Origin: Viola odorata
Lineage: Eukaryota > Streptophyta > Magnoliopsida > Malpighiales > Violaceae
DNA: 64,000 bases
Reading direction: 5' to 3'
Assembly: GCA_963691705.1 (NCBI GenBank)
Contig: OY829542.1
Location: 36,442,579 to 36,506,578, forward strand
Positions 46,641-56,415 of this stretch are shown one piece after another. Below the pieces are notes generated by a model, which did not search any database, was not told where the DNA came from, and was given only the letters and a program-made list of their open reading frames with translations. Every line of letters starts with the position of its first letter. The first letter of the stretch is position 1. Position numbers and translations under genes: made by a program.

Positions 46641-47304
46641 CTTTTAGATTTGATTTGAAATGCAACAGAGCAGAGCAAGTACCACCTTCGTCTTGATCTC
46701 TTCCCCTTTTGTCTTGAGGCCTTGGCCTTCGTCGTTGCTGCTTCTTCGGTGATAGTCCTTAGCGATCTCTTGGTGACCTTTTCCGTCTCCTTCATCGTGT
46801 TCTTGGACTCGACGTGCTCATACTTCCAGCTGGCAAATTTAGCTGAAATTGCTCTTCGGCTCCCGGGGTATGAGTGATAGTGAAGGTTTGGGGAGTGATG
46901 ACATACATGGTGAAAGAGGGAAGAAACGAAAAAAGTGGAGAAAATCGTAAAAGTCCCATGTCATTTTATAGCTATCCCATGTCTAAATGCGCATGTACCC
47001 TGGATATTATGCGAACTCAACTAGTATCTAGTCAGGCCCTTACACTCATGAAGGATACGCCGCGATGGCTAAAAAAACGCTTACCGGGATTTGTCTATGA
47101 CTGCTTATGTCGGAGCAAACCGCGGATATAAGAGCAAACAGGTAATATCATGCCTGGCACGTAATTTAGATGGATGCTTGATTTTAACAGAGGGATTGGA
47201 AATTCCCGACCTATGCAATGCATGAAATGCTTATGAGAGTAGAATGCTTTTGTTTTAGCCGGGCTAAAAAGGGATTTTGATTGATTTTTTGATTTTTGAT
47301 TGAT

Positions 47305-47560
47305 GGGTGGTTTGACTGCTCGAGGGTTTGATTGCTAGACGTTTGATGGCTAGACGTTTGATTGCTAGATGTTTGATTGCTAGATGTTTGATTGCTAGAT
47401 GTTTGATTGCTAGGTGGTTTGATTGCTAGACGTTTGATTGCTATATGGTTTGATTGCTAGATGGTTTGATTGCTAGATGTTTGATTGCTAGATGGTTTGA
47501 TTGCTAGATGGTTTGATTGCTAGATGTTTGATTGCTAGATGGTTGATTGCTAGACGTAGG
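47305..47560. repeat. ~16 bp tandem array
   Basis: About fifteen copies of GTTTGATTGCTAGATG with 15-17 bp spacing and single-base variants. There are no unique spacers. Confidence 0.9.
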
Positions 47561-49112
47561 GGATGACTTATTTGAAAAGTTCTACTGAAAACCTAAGGTT
47601 GCCCCCAGTGGGCCAGACGACCGTACTCGACTTAAAGCTAACAAAGCGAGCAGGAATGAAAACAAATTTAAATAAAGGGGAAAGAAAGATGGACTCACCT
47701 GAACTGTGCAGCGGGGCTGCCAGGGCGTCTTCCACAAGCTCCACGCGGATGACAGCGAGATGCTTCCAGTCCCTGTGAGATGCAGAGGGGACAACAGAAA
47801 GGGAAATCAATTTGAGAACGAAAAGGAGATAAGTTCAGGGATTCTCCCTTCTTTTAACTAGGCTTTTCGAGGGTGCCTATGACGTGGTCCCAGCTCCGGG
47901 ACGCTTTGCTTAGATGCGCTGATTGGTTTCTTTTTCAGCTGCTTCGCGGGAACCGCCGATCCAGGTCGAAGAGAGGACGAGATCCGCATTTGGTCCATTC
48001 ACTTGCCGGTCCTTGCTAGACCTTTGTCGATGGGCTTCGTGATTGCTCGGGGGTAAGGGGAAATCCTCTGTCCCCAAAATGTGCAGCGGGGCTGCAAGGG
48101 CATATGCTTACCGTTCCTATGCAGGCAACGAATGGGGGTGACCCAGTCCCTGAAAAAGATATGGCAAGAACTAATGAGGGGTAAATGCAAGATGATTTTT
48201 GGCAAAAGTAATGTGATTGATAAGTTTTAAGCTCTCCTTTTTGGTCGGGCCATCTGTGGGTCACTGAGTGCGACTTGTGTCGGATGTTGGTTGATGATAG
48301 CTTCATTTTTAGATGCTTTGCCGCAGCTCCTGCTTTAGCTTGGGTGATGCTTGCAGCTTGGTTGTCCCTCAACTAACGGGTTTATCTTTACCGTGTTGAT
48401 CATGGTGTGGACGTTGGGAAACTTCTTGAACAAGACCGCATTAAGTATGTTGATGGTGGTCCTAGGAGGATGACTTTTTGTCGTGTTTTTTCCTAGGAGT
48501 TGTTGCCTGCAAGGGTGCGCTGGGTGACCATGGCATCTTGGTGATGAGCTCCCCCGAATAGGTTAACGGAGATGAGAGCCCATGTTGTCAGCGTTCCGAC
48601 AGCTCGGCCAGCGTAGGATGGGCTTTGTGACTTTGGTCCAGCATTCAGTCCTTTGAGACCGGTTGTTTGCGATGCCGGTTGTGCTGATAGCACTGCGGGG
48701 AAAAGAAACTTTGCTTTAGATGGCAATGGTTTGCCTTAAAATCTTTCCTGATTCGCTCTTGAAGGTGGCCTGCTGCGGCAATTCAAGAGCTGCTACGAGC
48801 GGAAGCTCCTTGGTCCTCTCGTGATGACGAGCTGAGGCGTGGGACCTTACGTCCCTGCAAAACTTAAAATTGATTAGTGGCGTTAGTCTAAGTGACGTGT
48901 CTTACGTCTCGAGCCACTCCTGGGGAGCCACCTATGCCATGCCTCCTTTTGTCCTCTCACAAGTTTTAAGAAAAAGGGGACAACAAATTTTAAAACAATA
49001 AGCATCTCCTGAAAAAAACTTGTTTTATTCACTTCAGGACAAATGTTTGTGATAGATTGTCATGATAAAACCCTATGTCCTTGGTCTGGCCGAACGCTCA
49101 GTTCGTGACGCT

Positions 49113-49655
49113 TCAGGCAAAGTACATCTTGACAGCATCGGCATTCACCGGTCTTAGGAGATCGTCTCCATCCATGTTGGTTAGCACTAGGGCACCCCCT
49201 GAGAATGCACTCTTGACCAGATATGGGCCCTCATACCTTGGGGCCCACTTTCTTTGACTGGCCTCCTGATGAGGGAGAATCTTCTTCAGCACTAAATCCC
49301 CGGCCTCGAACTTGCGAGGTCGCACTTTCTTGTTATAAGCATTGGTCATTCTTTGCTGATATAATTGTGCATGGCAGATAGCGGCCAAACACTTTTTGGG
49401 AAGGAGGTTCAGCTGCTCGTACCTCACTCTCGCCCAATCTGATTCTTCTACTTCAGACTCTGCCAGGATTCTGAGAGAAGGGATTTCGACCTCAAGGGGA
49501 ATTACGACTTCCATGCCGTAAACTAATGAGTAGGGAGTTGCCCCTATAGATGTACGGGTTGCTATCCGGTAAGCATGCAGCGCGAAGGGAAGCATGTCAT
49601 GCCAGTCCTTGTGAGTGATTATCATCTTTTGGATGATCTTCTTTAAGCTTTTGTT
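49113..49655 (-). pseudogene. Integrase C-terminal fragment, copy B
   Basis: Open for ~180 residues to a stop at 49,113: KKIIQKMIITHKDWHDMLPF, TRTSIGATPYSLVYGMEVVI, ARVRYEQLNLLPKKCLAAIC, RPRKFEAGDLVLKKILPHQE and YEGPYLVKSAFSGGALVLTN. This is the end of the catalytic core plus the DNA-binding C-terminus of integrase. The zinc finger and the Asp residues are missing. It is joined to the pre-RT segment at about 49,645-49,655 in a different frame, so the join makes no fused protein without frameshifting. Confidence 0.88.
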
Positions 49656-50014
49656 TGACAGGTTTAAGCTCAAGTTTCAATGGGATGCGATGCTCACCTA
49701 TCCTGGGATCAAGACCTGGCACATCGGCGTACGACCATGCGGATACGTCCGAGTAGTCTTTGAGGAGGGAGATCAAAATTTCCCTCTGAGTCGTATCCAA
49801 GGTAGTTCCGATCTTGACCAACTTCTGACTCTCATTGCTTGCCCCCAAATTTACTTCGTCCAATTCCTCCCGATGAGGGGTTATTTCCTTTTCTGAGCTT
49901 TCTAGTAAACGGGTCAGTTCGTCGGAGATTTCGGCTTTGTCTTCGGTCGTAGCGATGATTTCTTCGCCAGTAAAGACATAAGTTTTATCATGACAATCCG
50001 AACTAACATTCATC
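49645..50014 (-). pseudogene. pol exon 2 start (pre-RT segment), copy B
   Basis: Begins at the CAG acceptor (50,015) and reads MNVSSDCHDKTYVFTGEEII, EKEITPHREELDEVNLGASN, LVKIGTTLDTTQREILISLL, DYSDVSAWSYADVPGLDPRI and ends PVKQKL, the last residues before the RT fingers in Ogre/Tat elements. The RT itself is absent. Same junction as copy A. Confidence 0.85.
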
Positions 50015-50160
50015 CTGAAATTAAAAATGCGAAAAAGAGATGCGTAAAATGAAAATTGCATACATATTTGATTTTTAACAGAAGGGGAACGTGAGTTCCT
50101 ACAAAAAGGTTTTCATAAGAAAACATGCAAACATGTGTTTTTTCTAAAAGAAGTAATTAC
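50015..50160 (-). other. Ogre-type intron before RT, copy B
   Basis: 146 bp with donor GTAATT after CTCTCC (50,161) and acceptor TTAATTTCAG before GATGAATG. The text before (CNWTITMLPDVSP) and after join in frame when it is removed. The intron contains stops, so splicing is needed to read from protease to pol. Confidence 0.75.
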
Positions 50161-50522
50161 GGAGAGACATCCGGAAGCATGGTGATGGTCCAGTTGCACA
50201 CAGACTCCTCTAACTTCTTAGCGAAAATGACTGAACCAGACGACGATTCCTCTTCTCCCAGAGCGCAGATACGGAGGTCCAATACCTTGACTGGACTTCC
50301 ATTGATGGTTTCGGCTGCGAAGGGGAACGTGGTTCTGATATGGGGGATTGGCATCTTGCCCCCTGGCGTAGAACGTCCAAATAGCTTAGCCAGCTGCTTT
50401 TTTTTCTTTTCTTGGGCAATTCTGACGAAATCGGCCTTGCCAGGTTGGTACCCTAACCCAAAACGATCTCCGAAGCTTTTCGGAGGTGCCCTGTTTTTTG
50501 ATCCTTGTAACTCGGTGCGGAG
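50161..50522 (-). pseudogene. Protease-to-RT linker, copy B
   Basis: Text LGYQPGKADFVRIAQEKKKK, KLFGRSTPGGKMPIPHIRTT and EEESSSGSVIFAKKLEESVC links protease to the intron, as in Ogre. A stop (TGA, 50,523-50,525) ends the protease frame just before it, and the linker needs a shift of frame near 50,440, so the connection is broken. Confidence 0.7.
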
Positions 50523-51674
50523 TCATTTTCCCAGCTGGAAGCTTCCCTCTGGCATTGACTTAGTAGTGGTTTTGGCTATCTCAGATTTTGAGGCTTCGCA
50601 AATGGGGGATCCTTCCTTGATCCCATCCGCGTTGACAATTTTGAAGGCTTGGAAAGAACTCTCCAAGGTTTCAGCAGTTTCGATGTAAGGCACGGATGCA
50701 TGCTTGGCCAAGATCAAGGCTTCTTCTGCCTTTATCGTGACAAAGGCATTGTCCTTGACATATTTGAGGCACTGGTGCAGGGAAGAGGGGACGACTCCTG
50801 CTGAATGGATCCAGGGCCATCCTAGAAGCATGCTATAAGCGGGCTGGATTTCCATGATCTGGAACGTCAAGGTGAAAGTGTGGGGCCCTATGACCATATC
50901 CAACTCAAAGTTCCCGATGATCTCTCGAGTGGTTCCATCGAAAGCCCTAGCCATCATTCCGCTGGGTTTCATGTGAGAGAAGTCGACCGGCAGTTGCTCG
51001 AGGACATGCCTGGGCATGACATTAAATGCGGACTCGTTGTCGATTAGGGCCTTAGCTATGACGTGCCCCTTACATTCTACAGTGATATATAGGGCCTTGT
51101 TGTGATCTCTTCCTGAGGGGTCAATCTCTCCTTCAGAGAAGGAAATGCCACTTAGGGCTTGAATCCTTCCGACAAGATTTTCCACCCCTTCGGTGGTGAT
51201 ATCCTTAGTCACGAAGGCTTGTTTCAGGACTTTTAAGAGAGCTTGGCGATGAGGCTCTGAAGTAAGGATCAGCTCCATGATGGAAATGCGAGCTGGGGTT
51301 TTCTTTAGCTGTTCGATGATGCTGAACTCGCTCTGTTTCATTTTGAGGAACTCGGCTATCTCGTCCTCGGTTACAGGTTTGCTCAAACCTTGTGTCTCCT
51401 CTATCGTTTCCTCGCGGATCACAGGGTTTTTCCCTATTGCTTGTCGTTGCTTCTCTACTTCCTCCGAGATGTAACATCTTCCGGTGCGGGTCATGCCCCC
51501 GATATGAGAGGCTTCGCCGATAGTGAGTGTCATTGGCGGGACTGCAGGAGGGGTGGTGACCACCGTGTATCCGTAGTTGAATGGAACTGCGTGTAAATCT
51601 CGGCTAGGAGTATTCACAGCTGATGTGAACACTACTTTGCATGGGGTCGTGGCCGCATCCCCTGTCTGGGCCAC
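50523..51674 (-). CDS. Aspartic protease region, copy B
   Basis: 383 residues open. A Pro-rich start is followed by a helical stretch (EEVEKQRQAIGKNPVIREET, EDEIAEFLKMKQSEFSIIEQ, LLKVLKQAFVTKDITTEGVE) and the retropepsin domain at ~residues 195-300: KALYITVECKGHVIAKALID, then NESAFNVMPRHVLEQLPVDF, and LGWPWIHSAGVVPSSLHQCL after the flap. The active site reads ALIDNES where relatives have ALIDNGS: the catalytic Asp is present but the Gly two residues later is Glu, which should impair the fold of the active-site loop. The frame probably continues from gag through a stop at about 51,783. The protease would release gag and pol proteins in the particle. Confidence 0.82.
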   Translation of the reverse strand: MAQTGDAATTPCKVVFTSAVNTPSRDLHAVPFNYGYTVVTTPPAVPPMTLTIGEASHIGGMTRTGRCYISEEVEKQRQAIGKNPVIREETIEETQGLSKPVTEDEIAEFLKMKQSEFSIIEQLKKTPARISIMELILTSEPHRQALLKVLKQAFVTKDITTEGVENLVGRIQALSGISFSEGEIDPSGRDHNKALYITVECKGHVIAKALIDNESAFNVMPRHVLEQLPVDFSHMKPSGMMARAFDGTTREIIGNFELDMVIGPHTFTLTFQIMEIQPAYSMLLGWPWIHSAGVVPSSLHQCLKYVKDNAFVTIKAEEALILAKHASVPYIETAETLESSFQAFKIVNADGIKEGSPICEASKSEIAKTTTKSMPEGSFQLGK

Positions 51675-51782
51675 ATATTCGAAGGTATATGGTGCTGGAG
51701 AGTGGTCCTCGATGGCGTTGATTGTTCCTCGGGTTTCCCCTTCGGTTTGGATGATCCCGAATGTGGCGAGTTGCTTGACTTT

Positions 51783-53381
51783 CTACCAAAAAAGTCCACA
51801 ATCCTGGATGTCGTGCTTGCTTTCCCCTTGGCAGAATAGGCATTGGGCCTGATTATTCCCCGGGAATGGTAGATAGGCGTTGTTGGCTAGAACGAAGAAC
51901 AGCTCCTCGTTGGGTGTTTCCTCTATCGAAGGGTGAGAAATGTCAATCTCTCCTACTGAGATGGCGTTCGCCTCTCCCTTTCCTTGGGAATGATTGGGGA
52001 GAGGGTTGATGGATGTGTTGGGTCCTTTTGCTAACCCTTCGAAAGATACCCATCCACTTTTGATCAAGTGATGGACTTTTGCTTTGAACGCGAAGCAATT
52101 TTCCAGAGTGTGACCCGGGGCTCCAGCGTGGTATTCGCACCTTGCGTTGAGATCATACCATTTCGGGTAAGGATGCATTTGAGGCTGAGCTGGAACTGGT
52201 ACGATCTGTCCGGCTGCCAAGAGATGTTTGTAGATTTCTCTCGCGGGGAGAGGAAGAGGAGGCAAAGGCTCTCGGTTCCACCATTTGTTTGACGTGTTTT
52301 GGTTATTTGGGTCCTTTGGTGGGTTATATGGCTTAGGTTGCATGGGTTGTGTGGGTCTTTCGGCTAAGTCCTCGAAAGAGATCCATCCACATTTGATCAA
52401 GTGGTGAACCTTTCCTCTTAGGGCGGAGTAATTTTCTATCGTGTGACCCTGAGCTCCGGCATGGTACTTGCATCTAGCATTATGATCGTACCACTTCGGG
52501 TAAGGAGGCTGTAAAGGTTGGATTGGGGTAGGTGCAATTTGTTTAGCGGCCAAAAGATGCTCGTAAATCTCCCCCAAAGGAATGGGAAGCGGTGGCAGTG
52601 GCCTCCGATCCCAATGGTTATCTTGATTTCTTGGTTTGTTTGGTGGGTTATATGGTCTAGGTTGTGTAAGTTGTGGTATTTGTGTTGGGGGTGATGGGAA
52701 AGGTTGCCTGTCATTTAAAGGAAAAGAAATACTTACGGCTAGTTCTTTCCGTCTCTGACCATAAGCTTTTACTGATTCCTCGGCCTTTTTCTCTAGATTT
52801 TGCAAATCAGAACGGTTAGGTGTGATTTCTGTATCGACCTTGTACCGTTCAAACGTTTCGTTGTGGTGGATTTTGAGGCGAGTTTTGGGGCGTTCAATCC
52901 CCGTGTACCTCTCGGATCGTGGAATCTTGACCTTCCGAGGCGTCGTGGTTCCTAGCATCATGCTTTTATCAGCGTGATCCCTAGGATCATATCTTTCAAC
53001 AACCCTTAGTTTTTCCTCTCGTGGGCTCAATTGATTAATACTGGACCTTTTCGCACTAATGGTGCCAAAACCTATGGTCGGTGAATATTCAGGAGAGGAT
53101 TGTGGCCGTGTCGGATCGCTTCCCGGAAGCTTAGTTTCCAGTGGTCCAAAAATCGCGACTTGGGTAGAACGGCCCTGAGATGGGTGGGAATACTGTCTGG
53201 TTGTACTTATTGCAGTTGTAGGGTTAGGACTAATGTAGGGATCCTGCCACTTCCACTGGACAGAAGATGGTTGTGTTGATGAAAGACCCCATTCCTTTTC
53301 AGTTTGCAAAGTTCGAACTTGTTCTTCTAGTACTGCTATTCTGGTCGTTAGTACTTCATCAGCCTTAGCCTGTTCAGTCAT
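51783..53381 (-). CDS. gag polyprotein, copy B, with duplicated zinc-knuckle module
   Basis: Start chosen at ATG 53,381 (MTEQAKADEVLTTRIAVLEE), just after the CAG acceptor at 53,452; the frame is open further up (to 53,561) but that part spans the splice signal. N-terminal coiled coil (residues ~1-35), then a Ser/Pro-rich part and a capsid piece (KAYGQRRKELAVSISFPLND) that seems shortened. A ~110-residue module occurs twice: LPPLPIPLGEIYEHLLAAKQ...CKYHAGAQGHTIENY and LPPLPLPAREIYKHLLAAGQ...CEYHAGAPGHTLENC. The second has a C-x2-H-x5-H-x4-C knuckle; in the first the last Cys is Tyr. Copy A has one module. A final Cys/His cluster (CLFCQGESKHDIQDC) precedes the stop. Gag packages the element's RNA in cytoplasmic particles. 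Confidence 0.82.
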   Translation of the reverse strand: MTEQAKADEVLTTRIAVLEEQVRTLQTEKEWGLSSTQPSSVQWKWQDPYISPNPTTAISTTRQYSHPSQGRSTQVAIFGPLETKLPGSDPTRPQSSPEYSPTIGFGTISAKRSSINQLSPREEKLRVVERYDPRDHADKSMMLGTTTPRKVKIPRSERYTGIERPKTRLKIHHNETFERYKVDTEITPNRSDLQNLEKKAEESVKAYGQRRKELAVSISFPLNDRQPFPSPPTQIPQLTQPRPYNPPNKPRNQDNHWDRRPLPPLPIPLGEIYEHLLAAKQIAPTPIQPLQPPYPKWYDHNARCKYHAGAQGHTIENYSALRGKVHHLIKCGWISFEDLAERPTQPMQPKPYNPPKDPNNQNTSNKWWNREPLPPLPLPAREIYKHLLAAGQIVPVPAQPQMHPYPKWYDLNARCEYHAGAPGHTLENCFAFKAKVHHLIKSGWVSFEGLAKGPNTSINPLPNHSQGKGEANAISVGEIDISHPSIEETPNEELFFVLANNAYLPFPGNNQAQCLFCQGESKHDIQDCGLFW

Positions 53382-53451
53382 TTTTCGTTTTTGAAGTCTA
53401 GTTACAGGGAGCCTGTGCGGAGTAGCTTGCTTCCGAGGAGCTATTATGAAC

Positions 53452-53476
53452 CTGAAAAAGGGAAAAACACAGAAAG
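53452..53476 (-). promoter_or_regulatory. Candidate 3' splice site upstream of gag
   Basis: A strong pyrimidine tract ending in TTTTTCAG on the - strand, 70 bp before the gag ATG. The same tract and CAG occur in both arms of copy A (to 1,568 on +, from 4,647 on -). This could splice ORF1 out to express gag; no donor was identified. Confidence 0.45.
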
Positions 53477-54165
53477 AGTGAGTACAAGTGAAGATACACA
53501 GGTGTTGTGCAATCCCGAGGTCTCCACGTCTGCTCATTCGCTTTTCCGGCTGCACTTTCATTTGATATTTCCAGGGCGGTCGGAGAGGCGAGAGATCCCA
53601 GCTATTGACAAGACATGAAGGAAGCCTCTATACATTCCAACGATATGAAGCAAATCTGAGATGCTATCGGCGAAACCCAAATCAGTAGGGGCAACCAATG
53701 TCGTCATGCTGGGAAGATCTCTTTCATACTGTGCTTTGCAAACGACGCAGGGCCTGACGCCTGGTGAACCCAACCGAGGGGAGGGATGACAATCTATGCT
53801 ATGAACTTGGAGTTTGTGATAAGCTAAGAGGACAAGGCCACGAGTGGGCAATACTCGGATGTTTTTGGATATTTGGTCTGATTTTTCGGTTCTTTTAGTG
53901 AAATGATTGTGTTTATCTCGGATGGATTTTCTCTTTCTTTTTGCGATAGTCTTTTGAGTTTCTTTGGATAAATAATCGATATGGAAAAGATGAGGCGTTT
54001 TGAAATAAATATCCGAAGGAGTACGACTTTATTAAAAGCGTTTACAAAAGTATGGTAAACTTTGCCAACTACCTAAATTCATCAAAAATGGCTAAGATAG
54101 ATGAAATTAGGGGTCCTAGCTAAAAAGAAAAGATTTGCCGATATCCGAGCCTTTCCATGAAGGTG

Positions 54166-55887
54166 TCAATCCTGGGCGTCAGAGTTCTCTTGCCAAAGGT
54201 ACTCCATCGAAGCCAACTCCCCTTTCTGCATCTCTATCTCAGCTTCTAATGCGGTAATTCGGCTTTGCAAAGTCTGGCTTTTCCTATCCCCCAAATCCGC
54301 ACGAGTAGTCAAGACCCTTATCTTCGAATCCCTGTCTTTGATTATGGCACTTGATGCTTCTCTTTTGCGGGTTTCGCTGCTCAAGTGTTCTTTAAAGGCC
54401 CTGAGGGCCACCTTCTTTTGTACTGTCTATACCCGGACAAAATCCCTGTGACGCCGGTCCACCTCATTCTTCTGGGCTTCTGCGTAGCATTGACGTGCTT
54501 CGGCGGTATCTCTTTCCTCTATCATCAGATCTCGCTCTTCCTGCGCTGCTCGCATTTGCTCTACCACTTGTGCGTAAGCCATGGCATCCATTCCTCCACT
54601 TACTTGTGATTCCCCTTCCTCTTCCATCGGTTTCTGATTTTCTGGGCGAGGTAAGACATTGCCGTTGACTCGTTGCAATCTCCACTGTGGATATTGTGGT
54701 ATCGTAGCTGCAGGGGTAACACGTCCTTTGAGACAAAAGGGGTTGGCCCAGTCTTGGGCGTACACCTGGATGTTTTGATTTTCTCCAGTGTGTGGCAGAT
54801 CTGATTTCGTCATGCCGAAAGTCACTGGAATGATTTGGGTGATGCAAAACTGCCTGAGTATGAGGGCAGGGCAGTAGTGAGCACATCCCCATGCTCCGAT
54901 TAGAGGAACCCAAGGTAGGGGCCCACAGCAGACGATAGGATCGGAGGTTCGCAGCCACTTGGCATGCCAACTGAAGTCCTCTTCTGAGAGGTTTATGAAT
55001 CGGTCAATCCAGACGTCCTTGTTCTCCATCTCCCATTTATCCGCGGTCATTGCATTGATAACTCTGAGCAGAGGACATGACCTGATGTAGCTTTCGAAGA
55101 AGATGGACTGATCAGGAACTTGTTTGAAGTGGCTGATCAACCATGCTGTCAGTAACTGGGTGCAGCAGGTGAGCTTCCCTTTCCCTTTCCTTCAGCAAGA
55201 GTCCAAAGAGCGAAAGGTCTCGGCCAAGATGGCTGTTGTAGGGTTGATGGCATTTACCTCCATCTCGTAAAAGATGTTGGCTACTGAAAAGTCGATGGCG
55301 TTTCTCATCCTCGGAAAAAGGACAAATCCTACAATGGCGAAGGCCAGAATCCTTAAGCGCCTGGCTCCATTGGATAGCTGAAATTGTGCCTCGATATCCG
55401 ACCAACACCACACGTAGTCACCCTCCTTGACACGAGTAGTGATTCCTAATAGCTTGTCGAGTCTTATTTTTACACTCGCAGAGTCAAGTCGAACATTCTG
55501 GTAGATGGTTGATATGGGAGATGCGAAGCACATCAAAGCTGAGTACTCCTCGAGGGTGGGAGTTAGGTCTACTCCTTTGTCGAAAGAGAAGCAATGGTAA
55601 TAGGGATCCCAGAACTTTAGGGCTGCCCTGATGCAACCCCAATCAGTCTTGACGTCCACTAGGGTCAGTAGCTTTCCATAACTACCCTCAAACTGCGTCT
55701 CCTCATCTTCAGTCAGCTCATTTCTTAACATCCGAATCCTTGTTAAATCAAAGTCTACAACCTCTACTTTGATTTTAGTGGTGATGTCAGGGGCGAATCC
55801 CTATTCCAACAGATCTCCTCGGGCAGCTTGATCGTCGAAGCTCCGTCCCCCGAAAATATCAAATGAAAGTAACGTAGGTGCTGTCAT
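54166..55887 (-). pseudogene. Ogre ORF1 (DUF7745-like), copy B, disabled
   Basis: ATG at 55,887 (MTAPTLLSFDIFGGRSFDDQ), TAG after GDLLE, then RNELTEDEETQFEGSYGKLL, RAALKFWDPYYHCFSFDKGV, TLEEYSALMCFASPISTIYQ, a frameshift after RSLDSC near 55,195, then QVPDQSIFFESYIRSCPLLR, DVWIDRFINLSEEDFSWHAK, IVCCGPLPWVPLIGAWGCAH, and a C-terminal coiled coil (AQEERDLMIEERDTAEARQC, with a TAG near 54,427, then IEMQKGELASMEYLWQE). This domain precedes gag in Ogre/Tat elements and resembles plant mobile-domain proteins; its role is not known. Three breaks in ~1.7 kb. Copy A keeps only its two ends. Confidence 0.8.
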
Positions 55888-56397
55888 AGCAAATGAGCAA
55901 AATGGGTCATGTGGGACAATAGAATTTTAAGTGCTAAGTAAACTGTGCGTGTGAGAAATCCGCAGTTCGTATAGCAGAAAAAATCACGTCAGTATGCCAA
56001 CAAGACAAATAGAGCCACGACAAACAATTATAATCATGATGCACGTGCTGTGGCTCTTATTCTGACACCTCTAACTGGCTTGAACGATTCCCGGATGATA
56101 CCATGAAAAGGTCCCTAAAGTGTCGTCCAGTGTCCCGATTCCTTGCGAAATCGAGTAACCTTTCGACTGGCTTTAGGGGTTCATCCGAGTTGGGGTTGGT
56201 GAACACTACCTAGGACATGTGTCCTAGGGCGTCAGTACTACCCTCCTATTTTGGTAATTGTCCCCTGGGTGTAGGGCGCTATGAAATGCATATGACAATT
56301 GATAAAGCAAATAAATAAACAGACCAGCAATTGATCAAAGCAAATAAATAAACACATAAACACCTCTCTAAAAAGACAAAACCGACTCCGACCCTAA
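55888..56397 (-). other. 5' leader of copy B
   Basis: Between primer site and ORF1, no coding text. Conserved in both arms of copy A (about 155-673 and 5,541-6,060), including GGACACATGTCCTAGG-type palindromes near 56,214 and CCTTTTCATGGTATCATCCG. Confidence 0.7.
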
Positions 56398-56415
56398 GTC
56401 CCAGCGGAGTCGCCA
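56398..56415 (-). promoter_or_regulatory. Primer-binding site (tRNA-Arg type), copy B
   Basis: TGGCGACTCCGCTGGGAC on the - strand, three bases inside the 5' LTR. It fits the 3' end of plant tRNA-Arg (...GAGTCGCCA), the primer known for Ogre. Confidence 0.8.

Larger units (their letters stand above)
44521..49000 (-). other. Long 3' non-coding region of copy B
   Basis: About 4.5 kb between integrase and polypurine tract with no recognisable protein. Open frames here are repeat-driven (45,240-45,485 reads a 15-residue repeat) or low-complexity (46,241-46,795, Lys/Arg/Glu only). Two blocks near 47,700 and 48,080 share GTGCAGCGGGGCTGC and look like an old internal duplication. The four tandem arrays are listed separately. 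Confidence 0.7.

Noticed and set aside
46241..46795. Basic 184-residue frame and its opposite-strand hydrophobic frames
   Set aside because: Caused by the pyrimidine tract and the 62 bp repeats; low complexity throughout.
47305..47560. CRISPR-like array
   Set aside because: Units are head-to-tail with no unique spacers, and the DNA is a plant retrotransposon.
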